Assembly: GCF_017309955.1 (NCBI RefSeq)
Contig: NZ_CP021248.1
Coordinates: 1,464,001 to 1,528,000 of the forward strand
From: Novosphingobium sp. KA1
Lineage (GTDB): Bacteria; Pseudomonadota; Alphaproteobacteria; Sphingomonadales; Sphingomonadaceae
Direction of reading: 5' to 3'
Length of the DNA stretch: 64,000 nt
The position numbers and the translations under genes were made by a program. The first letter of the stretch is position 1. The number at the start of each line of letters is the position of its first letter. The notes beneath the pieces are model-generated. The model did not search any database and had not been told where the DNA came from. It worked only from the letters and a program-made list of their open reading frames with translations. Positions 46,341 to 56,800 of this stretch are shown one piece after another.

Positions 46341-47666
46341 TCAATGCATCTGCAGAACGATCACTTCGCTGCTGGCCGGATCGGTGCGCTTGCGTAGCTT
46401 ACGCACGTCCTTGGCCGAATCCGTGCCGCCGGTATTACCCCAGGAACTGCGGACGTAGCTCAAAACATCGGCGATCTGCTGATCGGACAGCTGGTTGCGG
46501 AAGGGCGGCATCCGGTAGGCATCGGGAACGCCCTGCGCGACGACGCGCGCCGACCCGTTCAGCACGGCATTGATGCCCGAGGCCGCGCCCTCGCTCGCCA
46601 GCGAGGAGGCGGAACCGGCCAGCGGCGGAATCCACTGCCCCTGCCCGCGCCCGTCGACGCCGTGGCAGAAGCTGCACTTGGCGAGATAGGTCTGCGCGCC
46701 CGCGCGGTTGTCCCCCGCGGCCGCACTGTAGCTCCAGGCCGCGCCGTCCTTGCCGGGATTGCCCGGAAGGGACTTCAGGTAATGCGCGATGGCCCGCAGA
46801 TCCTCGTCCGGCATGAACTGCAGCGAGTTGTTGAAGGCCTCAGTCATCGAGCCGAACACCACCGCGTGGCGATTGCGCCCGGTCTTCAGGAACTGGTGCA
46901 GTTCCTCCTCGCTCCAGCGGCCGAGGCCGGTATTGCTGTCGCCGCGCAGGCTCGGTGCGTACCAGCCGTCCAGCAGCCCACCCGATAGGTAGAGACGGCT
47001 GCCTTCGTGATAGGCCTTCTCGTTCATCGCCAGCCCGCGCGGGGTGTGGCAGCTGCCGCAGTGTCCGGCACCCTGCACCAGATAGGCTCCCCGGTTCCAC
47101 AGGGCATCCTTGTCCTTGCGCGCCTCGAACGTGGCCGAAGGCGCGAAGACCCCGCTCCACAGTGCCAGCGGCCAGCGCATGCTCAGCGGCCAGGGGATCT
47201 CGCTGTCACGGTTGGGCTGCCGCGCGGCCGGCACCCCGGCCATGAAGAAGGCATAGAGCGCCTTCACATCGCCATCGGTGAGCTTGACGTAGGAGGGATA
47301 GGGCATCGCCGGATAGAGCCGGTGGCCGTCCGCCGCGACGCCCGCGCGCAGCGCGCGGTCGAAATCGGCGAGGGTGTATTGGCCGATGCCGGCCTGCTTG
47401 TCCGGCGTGATGTTTGTGGCAAAGATCGAGCCGAGCGGCGTCGCCATCTCCAGCCCGCCACTGAACGCAGGCTTGTCCGGCAGGCCGTGGCAAGCCACAC
47501 AATCCGCCGCGCGGGCGAGTTGTTCGCCCTGCCTGACCAGCGCCGGAGTGAAGGCGGGTGCGGCCACACCGTCGAACGGCGAAGCCGGGGTGCGGTTCAC
47601 ATACCAGGCCGTCGCGGCTGCCACGACGGCAAGCGCGGGCAGCAGGATCTTGTATCGTGTCTTCAA
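46341..47666 (-). CDS. Tri-haem cytochrome c subunit of a periplasmic dehydrogenase
   Basis: 441 residues. An N-terminal membrane anchor (about 7-22) precedes three cytochrome c domains with CVACH (56-60), CGSCH (203-207) and CSFCH (331-335). The layout is that of the membrane-bound alcohol/aldehyde dehydrogenase cytochrome subunit. It would take electrons from the molybdenum subunit encoded 12 bases upstream and pass them to ubiquinone or an oxidase. Last gene of a three-gene leftward operon. Confidence 0.92.
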   Translation of the reverse strand: MKTRYKILLPALAVVAAATAWYVNRTPASPFDGVAAPAFTPALVRQGEQLARAADCVACHGLPDKPAFSGGLEMATPLGSIFATNITPDKQAGIGQYTLADFDRALRAGVAADGHRLYPAMPYPSYVKLTDGDVKALYAFFMAGVPAARQPNRDSEIPWPLSMRWPLALWSGVFAPSATFEARKDKDALWNRGAYLVQGAGHCGSCHTPRGLAMNEKAYHEGSRLYLSGGLLDGWYAPSLRGDSNTGLGRWSEEELHQFLKTGRNRHAVVFGSMTEAFNNSLQFMPDEDLRAIAHYLKSLPGNPGKDGAAWSYSAAAGDNRAGAQTYLAKCSFCHGVDGRGQGQWIPPLAGSASSLASEGAASGINAVLNGSARVVAQGVPDAYRMPPFRNQLSDQQIADVLSYVRSSWGNTGGTDSAKDVRKLRKRTDPASSEVIVLQMH

Positions 47667-47678
47667 CGCCGCCTCTCC

Positions 47679-49949
47679 TTACGCCGCATCGAAGCTGTGG
47701 CGGGACAGCGGCATGCTGCGCACGCGCCGTCCGGTCAGCGCCGAGACCGCATTGGCAACCGCCGGCGGCACCGCAGGCAACGGCGGCTCACCGATGCCGC
47801 CCATCTTTGCACCGCTCTCGACGATCTTCACATGCACGCGCGCCATGCGGTCGGGCGGCAGGATCGGGTAGAGATCGTAGTTGCGCGCGGTCGGCATGCC
47901 GTTTTCGTAGACGGTCTCCTCGAGCAGTACTTGCGAGAGCCCGAGGGTAACGGCCGAATTGACCTGCGCCTCGACGATGGCCGGATTGACAATGCTGCCC
48001 GGATCGATCGCTTCCCAGACATCGTGGACCATGACCTGGCCCTTGACGATCGAGACTTCGGCAATCGCCGCCGCCTCGGTCCCGAACGGCGAGGCCATGG
48101 CGATGCCTCGCGCCCGCCGGCTACCGTCCGCCGCCGTGAAGGGACCCCGCTTCCAACCGCCCGACAGTTCCGCGACGGCATGGAGCAGGTTGGTCAGTCG
48201 CGCATTGCCTTCCAGCAGCGCAAGGCGCAATTCATAGGGGTCCTGCCCGCCCTTGTCGGCCATTTCGTCAAGGAAGCACTCGTAGAAGAAGTCGTTCATC
48301 GAATTGCCGACCGAGCGCCAGTAGGCGAGCGTCGTCGGGTTCTTGACGAAAAGCTGGGCGATCCGCTTGTCGGGTATCGCGTAAGCCTTCTTGGTGATGC
48401 CTTCCAGCGCGGAATCGTCCAGTTCGGCGCTGCGCTTGTTGGCAATGCCCTCGCTCGGCCCTTCGGTCACGCTGACCGCTTCCAGCGCCACCGGACGGCC
48501 CTTGTCGTCGAGCCCGCCGCGGAACCGCACGACCGCCATCGGCCGCAGCGGATCGCGCAGGAATTCCTCCTCGCGGCTCCAGATCAGCTTGACCGGACGG
48601 CCCACCGCCTTGGCCAACTGGATCGCCTGCGGATAGGGGTTGCCGCCGGGATAGAGGAAATGGCGGCCGAAGAACCCGCCCAGCAGCGGGCTGTGGATCT
48701 TGACCTGTTCGGGCGCAAGCCCGGCAAACTTGGCCACTTCCGCCTGGAACATCTCCGGCGCCTGGTTGGGCATCCACAGTTCCAGCGAACCGTCCGGGTT
48801 GAAACTGGCCAGCGCCGAGGGCGGCTCCAACTGGGCATGGTGGACGTACTGGCTGCGATAAGTCGCCTCGACCACAGTGGCAGCGCCGGACAGCGCCTTG
48901 GCCGCGTCCCCGCTGATTTCCGCGTCCTGCCCATTGCCCTTTTCATTGGCGAGACGCTCGGCAAAGGCCTCGGTCGAAAAGTCGGCGGGCATGTATCGGA
49001 CATCGGTGTCCTTGCCCGGATCCTGCCACTCCACCCGCAGCGCCTCGGCCGCACGCTTGGCGTGCCACCAGCGCTCGGCAACGACGGCCACGGCCCCGCC
49101 GATACGGTGTACCGAATGGACCCCGCGCATGGCCGCGACTTCCTCCTCGTTGGCGATGCCCGCCACTGTCAGGCCCAGGCGCGGCGCATGCTGGACAGCT
49201 GCGTGGAGCATGCCCTCGACCTTGCAGTCGATCGCGTAGATCGCCTTGCCGGTGGCCTTGTCGTGCATATCGAGCCGCGCGACCGGCTTGCCGATCCAGC
49301 GGAACGTGGCCGGGTCCTTGAGCTTGACGATCGCGGGATCCGGCACCGCGAGGTCGAGCGCGCCGCCCGCCAGTTCGCCATAGGCCAGCGAACGCCCGGA
49401 ACCGGCATGGAGCACCCGCCCGGGCTCGGTGGTGAGTTCGGCCGCGGCCACGCCCAGCCGGTGCGCCGCCGCCTCAAGCAGCATCATGCGCGCGCTGGCG
49501 CCGAGCCGCCGCATCGTCTCGTAAGTCAGGCGCACCGACATGCTGCCGCCGGTGATGCGCATGCCCCCGTCCATGACCTGGAACACCTTGCCCGCAGGCG
49601 CCGCCTCGACCACGAAGCGTGCCGGGTCCATGTCCAGTTCTTCGCCGACGATCTGCGCCATCGCGGTGAAAACGCCTTGCCCGCCTTCCATGAACGGGCT
49701 GAGGAATCGCACGGTGTTGTCGGGGCGGATTTCAAGGAACGCGGGGACGCGCACCGGAATCGGCGCAGGGGCTGCGGCCTGCGCGCGGGCAGTGCCCACA
49801 GGCAGGCCGAAACCGATCACCAGCGCGCCGCTCGCAGCACCGGCCGTGCCCAGCAGCACGCCCCGGCGCGAGATGTTGACCGGATCCTGCGCCACGAAGC
49901 GAGCCTCGCTATCGGTTACGGTATCGCTGTCGAGGAGAGTGGCCATCAC
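47679..49949 (-). CDS. Molybdopterin-binding subunit, xanthine dehydrogenase / isoquinoline 1-oxidoreductase beta type
   Basis: 756 residues. A twin-arginine-like signal near 28-55 (NISRRGVLLGTAGAASGALV) indicates export. Mo-cofactor motifs include FMEGGQGVFTAMAQIVGEEL, GGFFGRHFLYPGGNPYPQAI and the C-terminal VKIVESGAKMGGIGEPPLPA with the catalytic glutamate region (GGIGEPP). Such enzymes hydroxylate N-heterocycles or oxidise aldehydes. Start overlaps the 2Fe-2S gene by ATGA. No XdhC-type chaperone is nearby. Confidence 0.92.
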   Translation of the reverse strand: MMATLLDSDTVTDSEARFVAQDPVNISRRGVLLGTAGAASGALVIGFGLPVGTARAQAAAPAPIPVRVPAFLEIRPDNTVRFLSPFMEGGQGVFTAMAQIVGEELDMDPARFVVEAAPAGKVFQVMDGGMRITGGSMSVRLTYETMRRLGASARMMLLEAAAHRLGVAAAELTTEPGRVLHAGSGRSLAYGELAGGALDLAVPDPAIVKLKDPATFRWIGKPVARLDMHDKATGKAIYAIDCKVEGMLHAAVQHAPRLGLTVAGIANEEEVAAMRGVHSVHRIGGAVAVVAERWWHAKRAAEALRVEWQDPGKDTDVRYMPADFSTEAFAERLANEKGNGQDAEISGDAAKALSGAATVVEATYRSQYVHHAQLEPPSALASFNPDGSLELWMPNQAPEMFQAEVAKFAGLAPEQVKIHSPLLGGFFGRHFLYPGGNPYPQAIQLAKAVGRPVKLIWSREEEFLRDPLRPMAVVRFRGGLDDKGRPVALEAVSVTEGPSEGIANKRSAELDDSALEGITKKAYAIPDKRIAQLFVKNPTTLAYWRSVGNSMNDFFYECFLDEMADKGGQDPYELRLALLEGNARLTNLLHAVAELSGGWKRGPFTAADGSRRARGIAMASPFGTEAAAIAEVSIVKGQVMVHDVWEAIDPGSIVNPAIVEAQVNSAVTLGLSQVLLEETVYENGMPTARNYDLYPILPPDRMARVHVKIVESGAKMGGIGEPPLPAVPPAVANAVSALTGRRVRSMPLSRHSFDAA

Positions 49950-50575
49950 GCGTCCTCCTGTCCATCCGCGGCGCCTTGCCCGGTCTCGCCTGCCTTGCCG
50001 CGCCGGGTCAGCAGATAGGCCGAGCCCGCGACAACCGCAGCGCCGCCTGCCACGGCGGCAGCCACTGTCGCGGTCGACGGCCCCTCACCGCCTTGCGCCC
50101 CGTCTGCAGGCACGGCGGCAGCGGTGTCGGAAAGCCCGGCAAGATCGGTCAGCGCCGCATGGATGGCGTTGTAGGTGCCGCAGCGGCACAAGTTCACCAT
50201 TGCCGCGCGGACATCCTCCTGGCTGGGCCTTGCCTTTTCCTTGAGCAGCGCCAGGGCGGCCATGACCTGGCCAGACTGGCAATAGCCGCACTGCGGCACC
50301 TGGTGCCGGACCCAGGCATCCACCACGCGCTTGCCAAGGCCATCCTGTTCCACCGCCTCGATCGTGGTCACGGCCTTGCCCGCCACGCTTTCCAGCGGCG
50401 TCACGCAGGAGCGGGTGATGACCCCGTCAACCAGCACCGAACAGGCGCCGCACTGGGCCAACCCGCAGCCGTATTTTGTACCCGTCATGCCGAGTTCGTC
50501 GCGCAGCACCCAAAGCAACGGCATGTCCGCCTCCGCCTCAAGCTCATGCGCCTGTCCGTTGACCTGGAGTTGCAT
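49946..50575 (-). CDS. 2Fe-2S subunit with an added C-terminal membrane helix
   Basis: 209 residues. Plant-type cluster cysteines C37, C42, C45, C57 (GCGLAQCGACSVLVDG) and the second cluster C96, C99, C130, C132 (PQCGYCQSGQ, NLCRCGTYNAIHAAL) are all present, as in IorA. The family usually ends near residue 155. Here about 55 more residues follow, with a hydrophobic stretch at 168-190 (TATVAAAVAGGAAVVAGSAY) and a polar tail. That helix would anchor the complex at the membrane, close to the cytochrome subunit. First gene of the operon. Confidence 0.9.
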   Translation of the reverse strand: MQLQVNGQAHELEAEADMPLLWVLRDELGMTGTKYGCGLAQCGACSVLVDGVITRSCVTPLESVAGKAVTTIEAVEQDGLGKRVVDAWVRHQVPQCGYCQSGQVMAALALLKEKARPSQEDVRAAMVNLCRCGTYNAIHAALTDLAGLSDTAAAVPADGAQGGEGPSTATVAAAVAGGAAVVAGSAYLLTRRGKAGETGQGAADGQEDA

Positions 50576-51017
50576 CGTGGTTCACCTGTCCGCCAATCGT
50601 GCGACCGCCAGCGAACATCATCCGCGCCGCGCCGGCGAAATAGACGTCACCCGTCGCCGATCGAAACGCGGATCTGGCCGATATTCGGGGCGATCCCTGT
50701 TGCACATTGTATCGCGCGCGTTCGCTGCCAAGGCAATGCCGCCGCGATGTTTTTCGCTGCCGGACCGGACCGTTCCGTTCAACAGAACGATGAGCCCATC
50801 TCACCACCGCGCGGTATGGCGCTGATACCATTTATTACGGGTCCACCCATGGTGCCTTTATTGCAAATGCTACGCAATCGCCGTAATCGACGGAACAGAG
50901 GGCCTGCACGGCCTTTCGCACCGGGGGAGCTCGAAAGGGGCGGCGCAGCGCATGGCGGCGCTTCGGGATGACGCTGTCCCGGTGATCATTGCATTCACGA
51001 AGGGAAGCGTAATTCCG
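50576..51017. other. 442-bp divergent intergenic region with a possible Fur-like site
   Basis: No credible ORF. It must carry promoters for the leftward Mo-enzyme operon and the rightward DUF2271/DUF4198 genes. TTGCAAATGCTACGCAA at 50861-50877 is an imperfect palindrome that resembles alphaproteobacterial iron-regulator sites. No other clear signal. Confidence 0.35.
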
Positions 51018-51524
51018 ATGCGTCACGCCAAGTTTGCATTGCTGACCGGCGCGCTTGTCGCCCCTGTCACCCCGCTCGCCAGCCCAGCGTCCGCCGCCAG
51101 TGTCACCGTCACCTTGCCGCGCGTGCCTGTCGCCGAATACAAGAAGCCCTATGTCGCAGGCTGGCTGGAGCCGGTGGGCGGCAATGGCCAGATCCGCTCG
51201 GTCTTTGTGTGGTACGAGGTAGCCAAGCGCGGCGGCAACGAGGCGGGCACCAAGTGGCTCACCGACCTGCGTTCGTGGTGGCGCAAGGGCGGACGCTCGA
51301 TGCGCCTTCCCGCCGACGGCATCAGCGGCGCGACGCGCGGCCCCGGAACGTACACCATTCCGCTGCCCAAGGACCTCGCCCCCGGCAATTACGTATTCAA
51401 CGTCGAGGCTGCGCGCGAACACGGCGGGCGCGAACTCGTCTCGGTGCCGATCACCGTACCCAAGAGCGGCGGCCGGGCCAGCGGCAAGACCGAACTGGGC
51501 GCCGTCACCGTCTCCACCCGCTGA
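51018..51524 (+). CDS. DUF2271-family exported protein
   Basis: 168 residues from ATG 51018; the ORF extends upstream without homology. A signal peptide (MRHAKFALLTGALV...ASAAS, about 1-26) is followed by one beta-rich domain typical of DUF2271 (VAGWLEPVGGNGQIRSVFVW, WLTDLRSWWRKG, GISGATRGPGTYTIPLP). Function is unknown. DUF2271 genes commonly sit with DUF4198 and PepSY genes linked to outer-membrane receptor loci and metal or haem uptake. Here DUF4198 follows after 13 bases. Confidence 0.82.
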   Translation: MRHAKFALLTGALVAPVTPLASPASAASVTVTLPRVPVAEYKKPYVAGWLEPVGGNGQIRSVFVWYEVAKRGGNEAGTKWLTDLRSWWRKGGRSMRLPADGISGATRGPGTYTIPLPKDLAPGNYVFNVEAAREHGGRELVSVPITVPKSGGRASGKTELGAVTVSTR

Positions 51525-51537
51525 GGAAGCCAGGACC

Positions 51538-52473
51538 ATGATTTCGCCCCTTCGCCGCTGGCGCCGATCCGCCGCCCTGCTCGCAGGCCCCATGCTCGCC
51601 GCAATTGGCGCGCCTTCCGCGCAGGCGGACAGCCCGTTCATCCTGCCTTCGACCACCAGCCTCGCCGGAACCAGCGGCGTGGTAACCTTCGACGCCGCCG
51701 GATCGGACCACGTCTTCTCGATGGACCACCGACCGATCCAGCTCGCCTCGATCACCGCCACCCGTCCCGATGGCACGCCCGCCGAGCCCTACAACGCGGT
51801 CCAGGGGCGGTTCCGCTCAGTGTTTGACCTCAAGATCGACCAGGAAGGTACCTGGAAGATTTCGAGCGGCCAGACGCAGGTGAGCGGCACCTTCATGCTG
51901 GACGGCGTGGAGCGCCGCGTCGGCGGCCGCGGTGGTCCGCCGCGCCCGGCTGGCGCCCCTGAAGGAATGGCCGGCCCCGGCGGTCCGGGAGGCCCCGGTG
52001 GCCCAGGGGGCCCCGGCGGCGAACGCCGCCTGCCGCCGGTTGCGCTGCAGGACATCCCCGCCAACGCGACCGACATCCACCTGACAGAGAACATCTCCAA
52101 GACCGAAACCTTCGTCACGGCGGGCGCACCGACGGACACGGTGTTCAAGCCCACCGGCACCGGACTGGAATTCGTCCCGATCACCCACCCCAACTCGGTG
52201 GCGGCGGGCGAAGTGGCGCAGTTCCGCTTCCTGATCGACGGCAAGCCGGCGGCCGGGGTCAAGGTCACCGTCATCGCCGGCGGTGTGCGCTACCGTGAAG
52301 AGACGGGTGAAACCGAACTCACCACCGGCGCCGACGGCGTCGTGACGATCAACTGGCCAAGCGCCGGGCTGTACTGGATCAGCGCCGAGGCCCAGGACAA
52401 GCGCCCGAGCGACAAGCGCGCGGAGGCCCGCAAGATGTCCTATGCCGCCACGCTGGAAGTGATGACGCCGTAA
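51538..52473 (+). CDS. DUF4198-type exported protein with a collagen-like GPGG tract
   Basis: 311 residues. Signal peptide of about 30 (RRWRRSAALLAGPMLAAIGA). N-terminal domain to about 125. Then a Pro/Gly-rich hinge at about 129-162 including five GPG/GPGG units (146-161). Then the conserved C-terminal DUF4198 part (VAAGEVAQFRFLIDGKPAAG, VTINWPSAGLYWISAE). A periplasmic protein of the nickel/metal-uptake-associated superfamily by annotation; no proven function. Forms an operon with the DUF2271 gene and is followed by a strong terminator. Confidence 0.8.
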   Translation: MISPLRRWRRSAALLAGPMLAAIGAPSAQADSPFILPSTTSLAGTSGVVTFDAAGSDHVFSMDHRPIQLASITATRPDGTPAEPYNAVQGRFRSVFDLKIDQEGTWKISSGQTQVSGTFMLDGVERRVGGRGGPPRPAGAPEGMAGPGGPGGPGGPGGPGGERRLPPVALQDIPANATDIHLTENISKTETFVTAGAPTDTVFKPTGTGLEFVPITHPNSVAAGEVAQFRFLIDGKPAAGVKVTVIAGGVRYREETGETELTTGADGVVTINWPSAGLYWISAEAQDKRPSDKRAEARKMSYAATLEVMTP

Positions 52474-52508
52474 ATCCGGCCGACATCCGCCGCCCGGAAG
52501 GCGAGAAC

Positions 52509-52550
52509 GGCCGGCAGACGAGGTCCCGATCGAGACCTCGTCTGCCGGCC
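52509..52550 (+). terminator. Strong terminator after the DUF4198 gene
   Basis: A 17-bp perfect stem (GGCCGGCAGACGAGGTC at 52509-52525 with its complement at 52534-52550) and an 8-base loop, followed by TTCTTC. Very stable; ends the DUF2271/DUF4198 operon. Confidence 0.8.
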
Positions 52551-52870
52551 TTCTTCGTGCGTGCCCCTTGCGCAGACATCATGGCGTTGCCCGCGCAACG
52601 CACGTGACGAAGCCGCAGCAAACCGGCTATAGCGCTCAGGCCTTTGGAAAAGACATCATTGTGACCGGACGGGAAACAATACCTTGAAAAACATCAGGCA
52701 AGACGCCGTCTAGCACACCGCCGCGAGACGTAAAATCCCTTGAAAATCTCATAATCCACGGGCAATCTTACAGGAATTTGCGCATTACCATGTTTCCCTG
52801 GGGAAATATTCTGTATCTCCAAGGGATACAATCAAGGCAATGGCAACAACCGCACAGGGAATGACGCCGG
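52551..52870. promoter_or_regulatory. Region upstream of the LysR gene at 52871
   Basis: 320 bases with no supported gene, A+T-rich from about 52660. Contains the palindrome TTTCCC-TG-GGGAAA (52795-52808) and, just after, TATCTCCAAGGGATA. Both are candidates for autoregulation by the downstream LysR protein. Confidence 0.4.
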
Positions 52871-53791
52871 ATGGATCTCGAGGACTTGCGCAGCTTCGCG
52901 ATGGTGGTCCGTCACGGTGGATTTTCGGCGGCGGAGCGCGTCACCGGCGACGCGCGCGGCAAGCTGTCGAAACGGGTGGCGAAGCTGGAACGCGATCTTG
53001 GCGCACGCCTGCTCGAACGCTCCACCCGCAGCGTGCGCGTCACCGATGTCGGGCTCGAAGTCTACCGCCAGTGCGAGATCATCGAGGAAGGGCTCGCCGC
53101 CACGCGCGCAGTGGCCCAGCGCTCGCGCGAGGATGTCAGCGGGCTACTGCGCATCGCCTGCCCGCCCGGACTGTCCCGCTTCCTCGGGGCCGAGGGCCTG
53201 GCCTCGTTCCTCACCCGCTATCCGCAAGTGCGGGTCGACATGCACCTCACCAGCCGCCGGGTGGACATCATCGGCGAAGGCTATGACATCGCCTTGCGGG
53301 TCGAACTGGAAAAGGAAACCGACCTGTCGCTGACGATGCGCCAGCTAGGCCGCGGCCAGCGCATCCTGGTGGCAAGCCCGCGCTTCCTCGCCGATCTCAC
53401 CGCACCGGTCTCGATCAACATGCTGGCAAAGATGCCCACCCTCTCCGTCGGCGAACATGCCGAGCAGCACCGCTGGGAGCTGGTCGACGACGAGGGCGAG
53501 CAGCGGCGCATCCTCCATCATCCGCGCCTTTGCAGCAACGATTCCAGCATCGTGCGTGACGCCGCGCTCGAAGGCCTTGGCGTCGCCCTGCTGCACGAAC
53601 GCGCCTGCCGGCAGGACGTTGCTGCCGGCCGCCTCGAACGGGTCCTGCCGCAATGGCACACTGCCGCCGCCGTGCTGCACATGGTCTTCGCCACGCGCCT
53701 CGGCATGTCGGCGGCGCTGCGCGCCTTCATCGACCATTATGCCGATCAGCCGTTCTTCACGCTGGAAGCCCCGCCGCTCGCAACCCGTTGA
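52871..53791 (+). CDS. LysR-family transcriptional regulator
   Basis: 306 residues from ATG 52871. Winged helix: LRSFAMVVRHGGFSAAERVT, then GKLSKRVAKLERDLGARLLE; the usual S-A-V-S in the recognition helix reads G-K-L-S. Effector domain of the DmlR/YafC-like branch (RRVDIIGEGYDIALRVELEK). No divergent target; it ends 16 bases from the convergent SMC-type gene. Target genes are unknown. Confidence 0.87.
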   Translation: MDLEDLRSFAMVVRHGGFSAAERVTGDARGKLSKRVAKLERDLGARLLERSTRSVRVTDVGLEVYRQCEIIEEGLAATRAVAQRSREDVSGLLRIACPPGLSRFLGAEGLASFLTRYPQVRVDMHLTSRRVDIIGEGYDIALRVELEKETDLSLTMRQLGRGQRILVASPRFLADLTAPVSINMLAKMPTLSVGEHAEQHRWELVDDEGEQRRILHHPRLCSNDSSIVRDAALEGLGVALLHERACRQDVAAGRLERVLPQWHTAAAVLHMVFATRLGMSAALRAFIDHYADQPFFTLEAPPLATR

Positions 53792-53807
53792 AGGGTGCGG
53801 CCTCGGA

Positions 53808-56800
53808 TCACGTCACGACTTGCGGCTCCGCATTTCGAACGTCACCCGTTTCGGCCCGGTCCTCCTCGAAGCGCTGCTTGAACAGGTCGAACGGCTCGTT
53901 TGCCGGGTTGGCCTCCCGGAACTTGGTACGCCCCTCGTCCTTGAGATAGTCGGCGTAAAGCATCGTCGTGGTGCCGACGCGGCGTACGGAAAGCACCGTG
54001 TCCATCTGCTCCATGAACACGCCCAGCTTCTCGATCGGCGCGCAGGCGAAGACCTGGAGGTTGAACTCGCGCAGCAGCGCCAGGCATGAATTGACGTTAC
54101 CGCCGTCGAGCGCGTTGAACGCCTCGTCGAACAGGATGATGCCAAGGCCAAGGTTGTCGCGATTGTCCTCGGTGGAATGGCACACGCTCGACATCGCGCA
54201 GGCCATGGCGATGTAGAACGGCACCTGCTTCTCGCCGCCCGAACCACTGCCCTGCCGCTTGGCATAGTCCGAAGTCACGCGCTGGCCGTCGAGCGTCGTC
54301 GTCACCAGTTCGAATTGCAGATAGTTGCGATAGTCGCTGATCTGCTCGACGTTCTCGCCCTCGTCGATCATGCGCTTGATGCGCTCGACGCCCTTCATCA
54401 GGCTGGGTTCGAGAGCCGACGTGGCGCCGCCCTCCTCGAACAGCGCGCCGACGTCGATGCTGTTGAGCTGCACCCGCCGCGCGATCTCGACGATCTCGGC
54501 ATAGAAGCGGTCCGGCTTCACCTCGATGCGGTAGAGTTCGCCGTGGAACGGCCGCAGTTGCAGGCTGCGGTTGAGCGTGCGAATCTGCCGCTTGGCGCCC
54601 TCGATCCGGTCGTGCAGCTTGACCAGCATGTCGGTCTTCAGCGAGGTCTCGATCGAGGTCCGCGCTTCCTGCGCCTGATCGCGGTATTCGCTCAGCGTAT
54701 TGTTGACGATGGAAGCCTGCTGGCCTTCCAGCCATGCCAGCTGCGCCTCGGGCCCGGCCTCGCGGTCGAACTGTCCGGCGATCCCGGCATCGTGGGCATA
54801 GGCATAGGCCTTTTGCGGCGCCTGTCCCAGCAGCTGGTTGACCCGCGTGCGGGCCTTGGCGGCCTGATCTTGCGCGGCGTTACGCAGGGCGGGCAGCACC
54901 TTGCCATGTTCGGCCAGCAGGAAATCGAAGTCCCTCAGCGCGGCTTCCCGCTCGGCGGCGGCAAGGACATCGCGTTCGGCAAACATCGCTTCGGCCTTGG
55001 CGAACTCGTCCCGCGCGACCGCGAGCTTTTCGGCGGCGCTGCCGACGAGGTGGCCGGAGACGCGCTGCGCCTTCTCATCGTTCTTCAGTTCCTCCTCGTA
55101 TTCGGCAAGGTCCGCCCTGAGGCCGACCAGCCGCTCGCGGATCTCGACCGGGCGCTCGCCTTCGAGGGTGCGGATATTGTCGCGGATCTGGGCGACGCTT
55201 TCAGCCGTGCTCTGGCGGGCGCGTTCGAGGTCGTCGAGGCTGCGGCTTCCGGCGACATCGAGGAAACGCTGGATGTCCTCGACCAGCGCCTTCAGCGCAC
55301 CTGCCTGCGCTTCGCTGCTGGCGAGCGAGCGCTCCTGCCCGGCGACCAGTTCTTCCAGCACCGGGATGTTCTTGCGGCTGGCTTCCTTGCCCAGCCGATG
55401 GACCTGCGCGGGGCGGCGGTTCTCGATCGAGCCGCCCGAGGCGAAGAGGCAATCCGGGGTGACGGCGCGGTCGTGCCGCAACAGGTCCTGCTCGGTCTCG
55501 ACCCGGCGCACGGTGTTGAGGCGGCGGTTGATGAAGGCCCGCGCGTGGGGATTGTCCGTCTCGATCACGTCGGCAAGGCTGCCCGCCGTGGCGCTTTGCG
55601 TGCCCTCGCCCGTCTTCGTCGTGTTGACGATCTGGGTGCCGGGATAGTCGCGGCGCTGGCGGCGCAGCAGGGCGATGGCTTCCTGCGCCTGACGCGGCTC
55701 GACCACCAGCGCATCGCGCGCGGCGCCCAGTAGCGTTTCGGCCGCATCAACCCAGCGCTCGTTGGTCACCTCAACCAGTTCGGCAATCGGCCTTGCGGCA
55801 ATGCCGTGCGCTTCAAGATAGTCGATCAGCCGCGCCGTGGGGCCCTCGACCAGCGCACCCCCGCGGGCGAGGGTCTGCAACTGCTCGCGGTTCTCGCGGA
55901 GCTGGCCGCGCAGCGTGGCGCCGGTCCGGAGATGGCCCTCGCGCGCGTCCTGCGCTTTGGCCACATAGCGCGCCAGCGGATCGACAAGGCGGGTAACGAT
56001 CTGGTCGATATCGCGCGCGGCAAGCCCGGCCTCGCCCGCAACCCGGCTGCGCAGCGCCTCCAGCGCTTCCTTCGCGCGCAGATATTCGCCCTCGCCGTAC
56101 GTCAGCACCAGCCGGTCGGCGAGGCCCGCCGCGCCGCCGATGGCGGCGAAATAGGCCTGATAGTCCTTGTCCGCCTCGGCATGGGCGCGCTGGGCGATGG
56201 GCAGGTTGAGGTCGCGGAACTCGCGGATCGCCTGTTCGCGCGTGTCGTTTTCCAGCGCGCGCGAGATCTCGCGGATTTCCTCGGTCACACGGGCAATGGC
56301 CTCGCGCGTGCGGGTCAGGCGGCGGTCGGCCAGCGCCTGTTCCTCCAGCTTGCTCTCGTGCTGGATAGTGACGAGGCGCAAGTGCTCTTCCAGCCGGTCA
56401 CGCTCGGCCTTGCCGGCCACCCAGCGCAGCCGGGTTTCCTCGGAAGTCTTGTCGGCCAATTCACGGTAGGCGGCAATCGCCTCGCCGACCTGCTGCTTCT
56501 GGACTTCGAGGTCCTCGATCTTCTTGAGCAGCCCGCGCCACGTCGAGACCGACTTGCGCAGCGCCTCCACATCGAGCCCGGCGGGATCGAGCAGGAATTC
56601 GCGCACGAATTCGGTGGCCGACTTCATCTCGCGGATGCGCAAGCCGTTCTTCAGCGTCTTGAGGAACTTTTCCGGGTCCGCGTGATGCCCCTTGCCGCCC
56701 AGTACCGTGAGCACACGGCGGGTGAAGTGGGTGGGCCGGTGGCCAAGGTTCTCGAAGCCGGGAACCTTGCGCAGCCGCGCCGTTAGTTCGCCCCAGGGCA

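Noticed and set aside
47007..50018. A 1003-residue open frame antisense to the molybdenum enzyme operon
   Set aside because: Shadow of two well-supported genes, with no domain signature.
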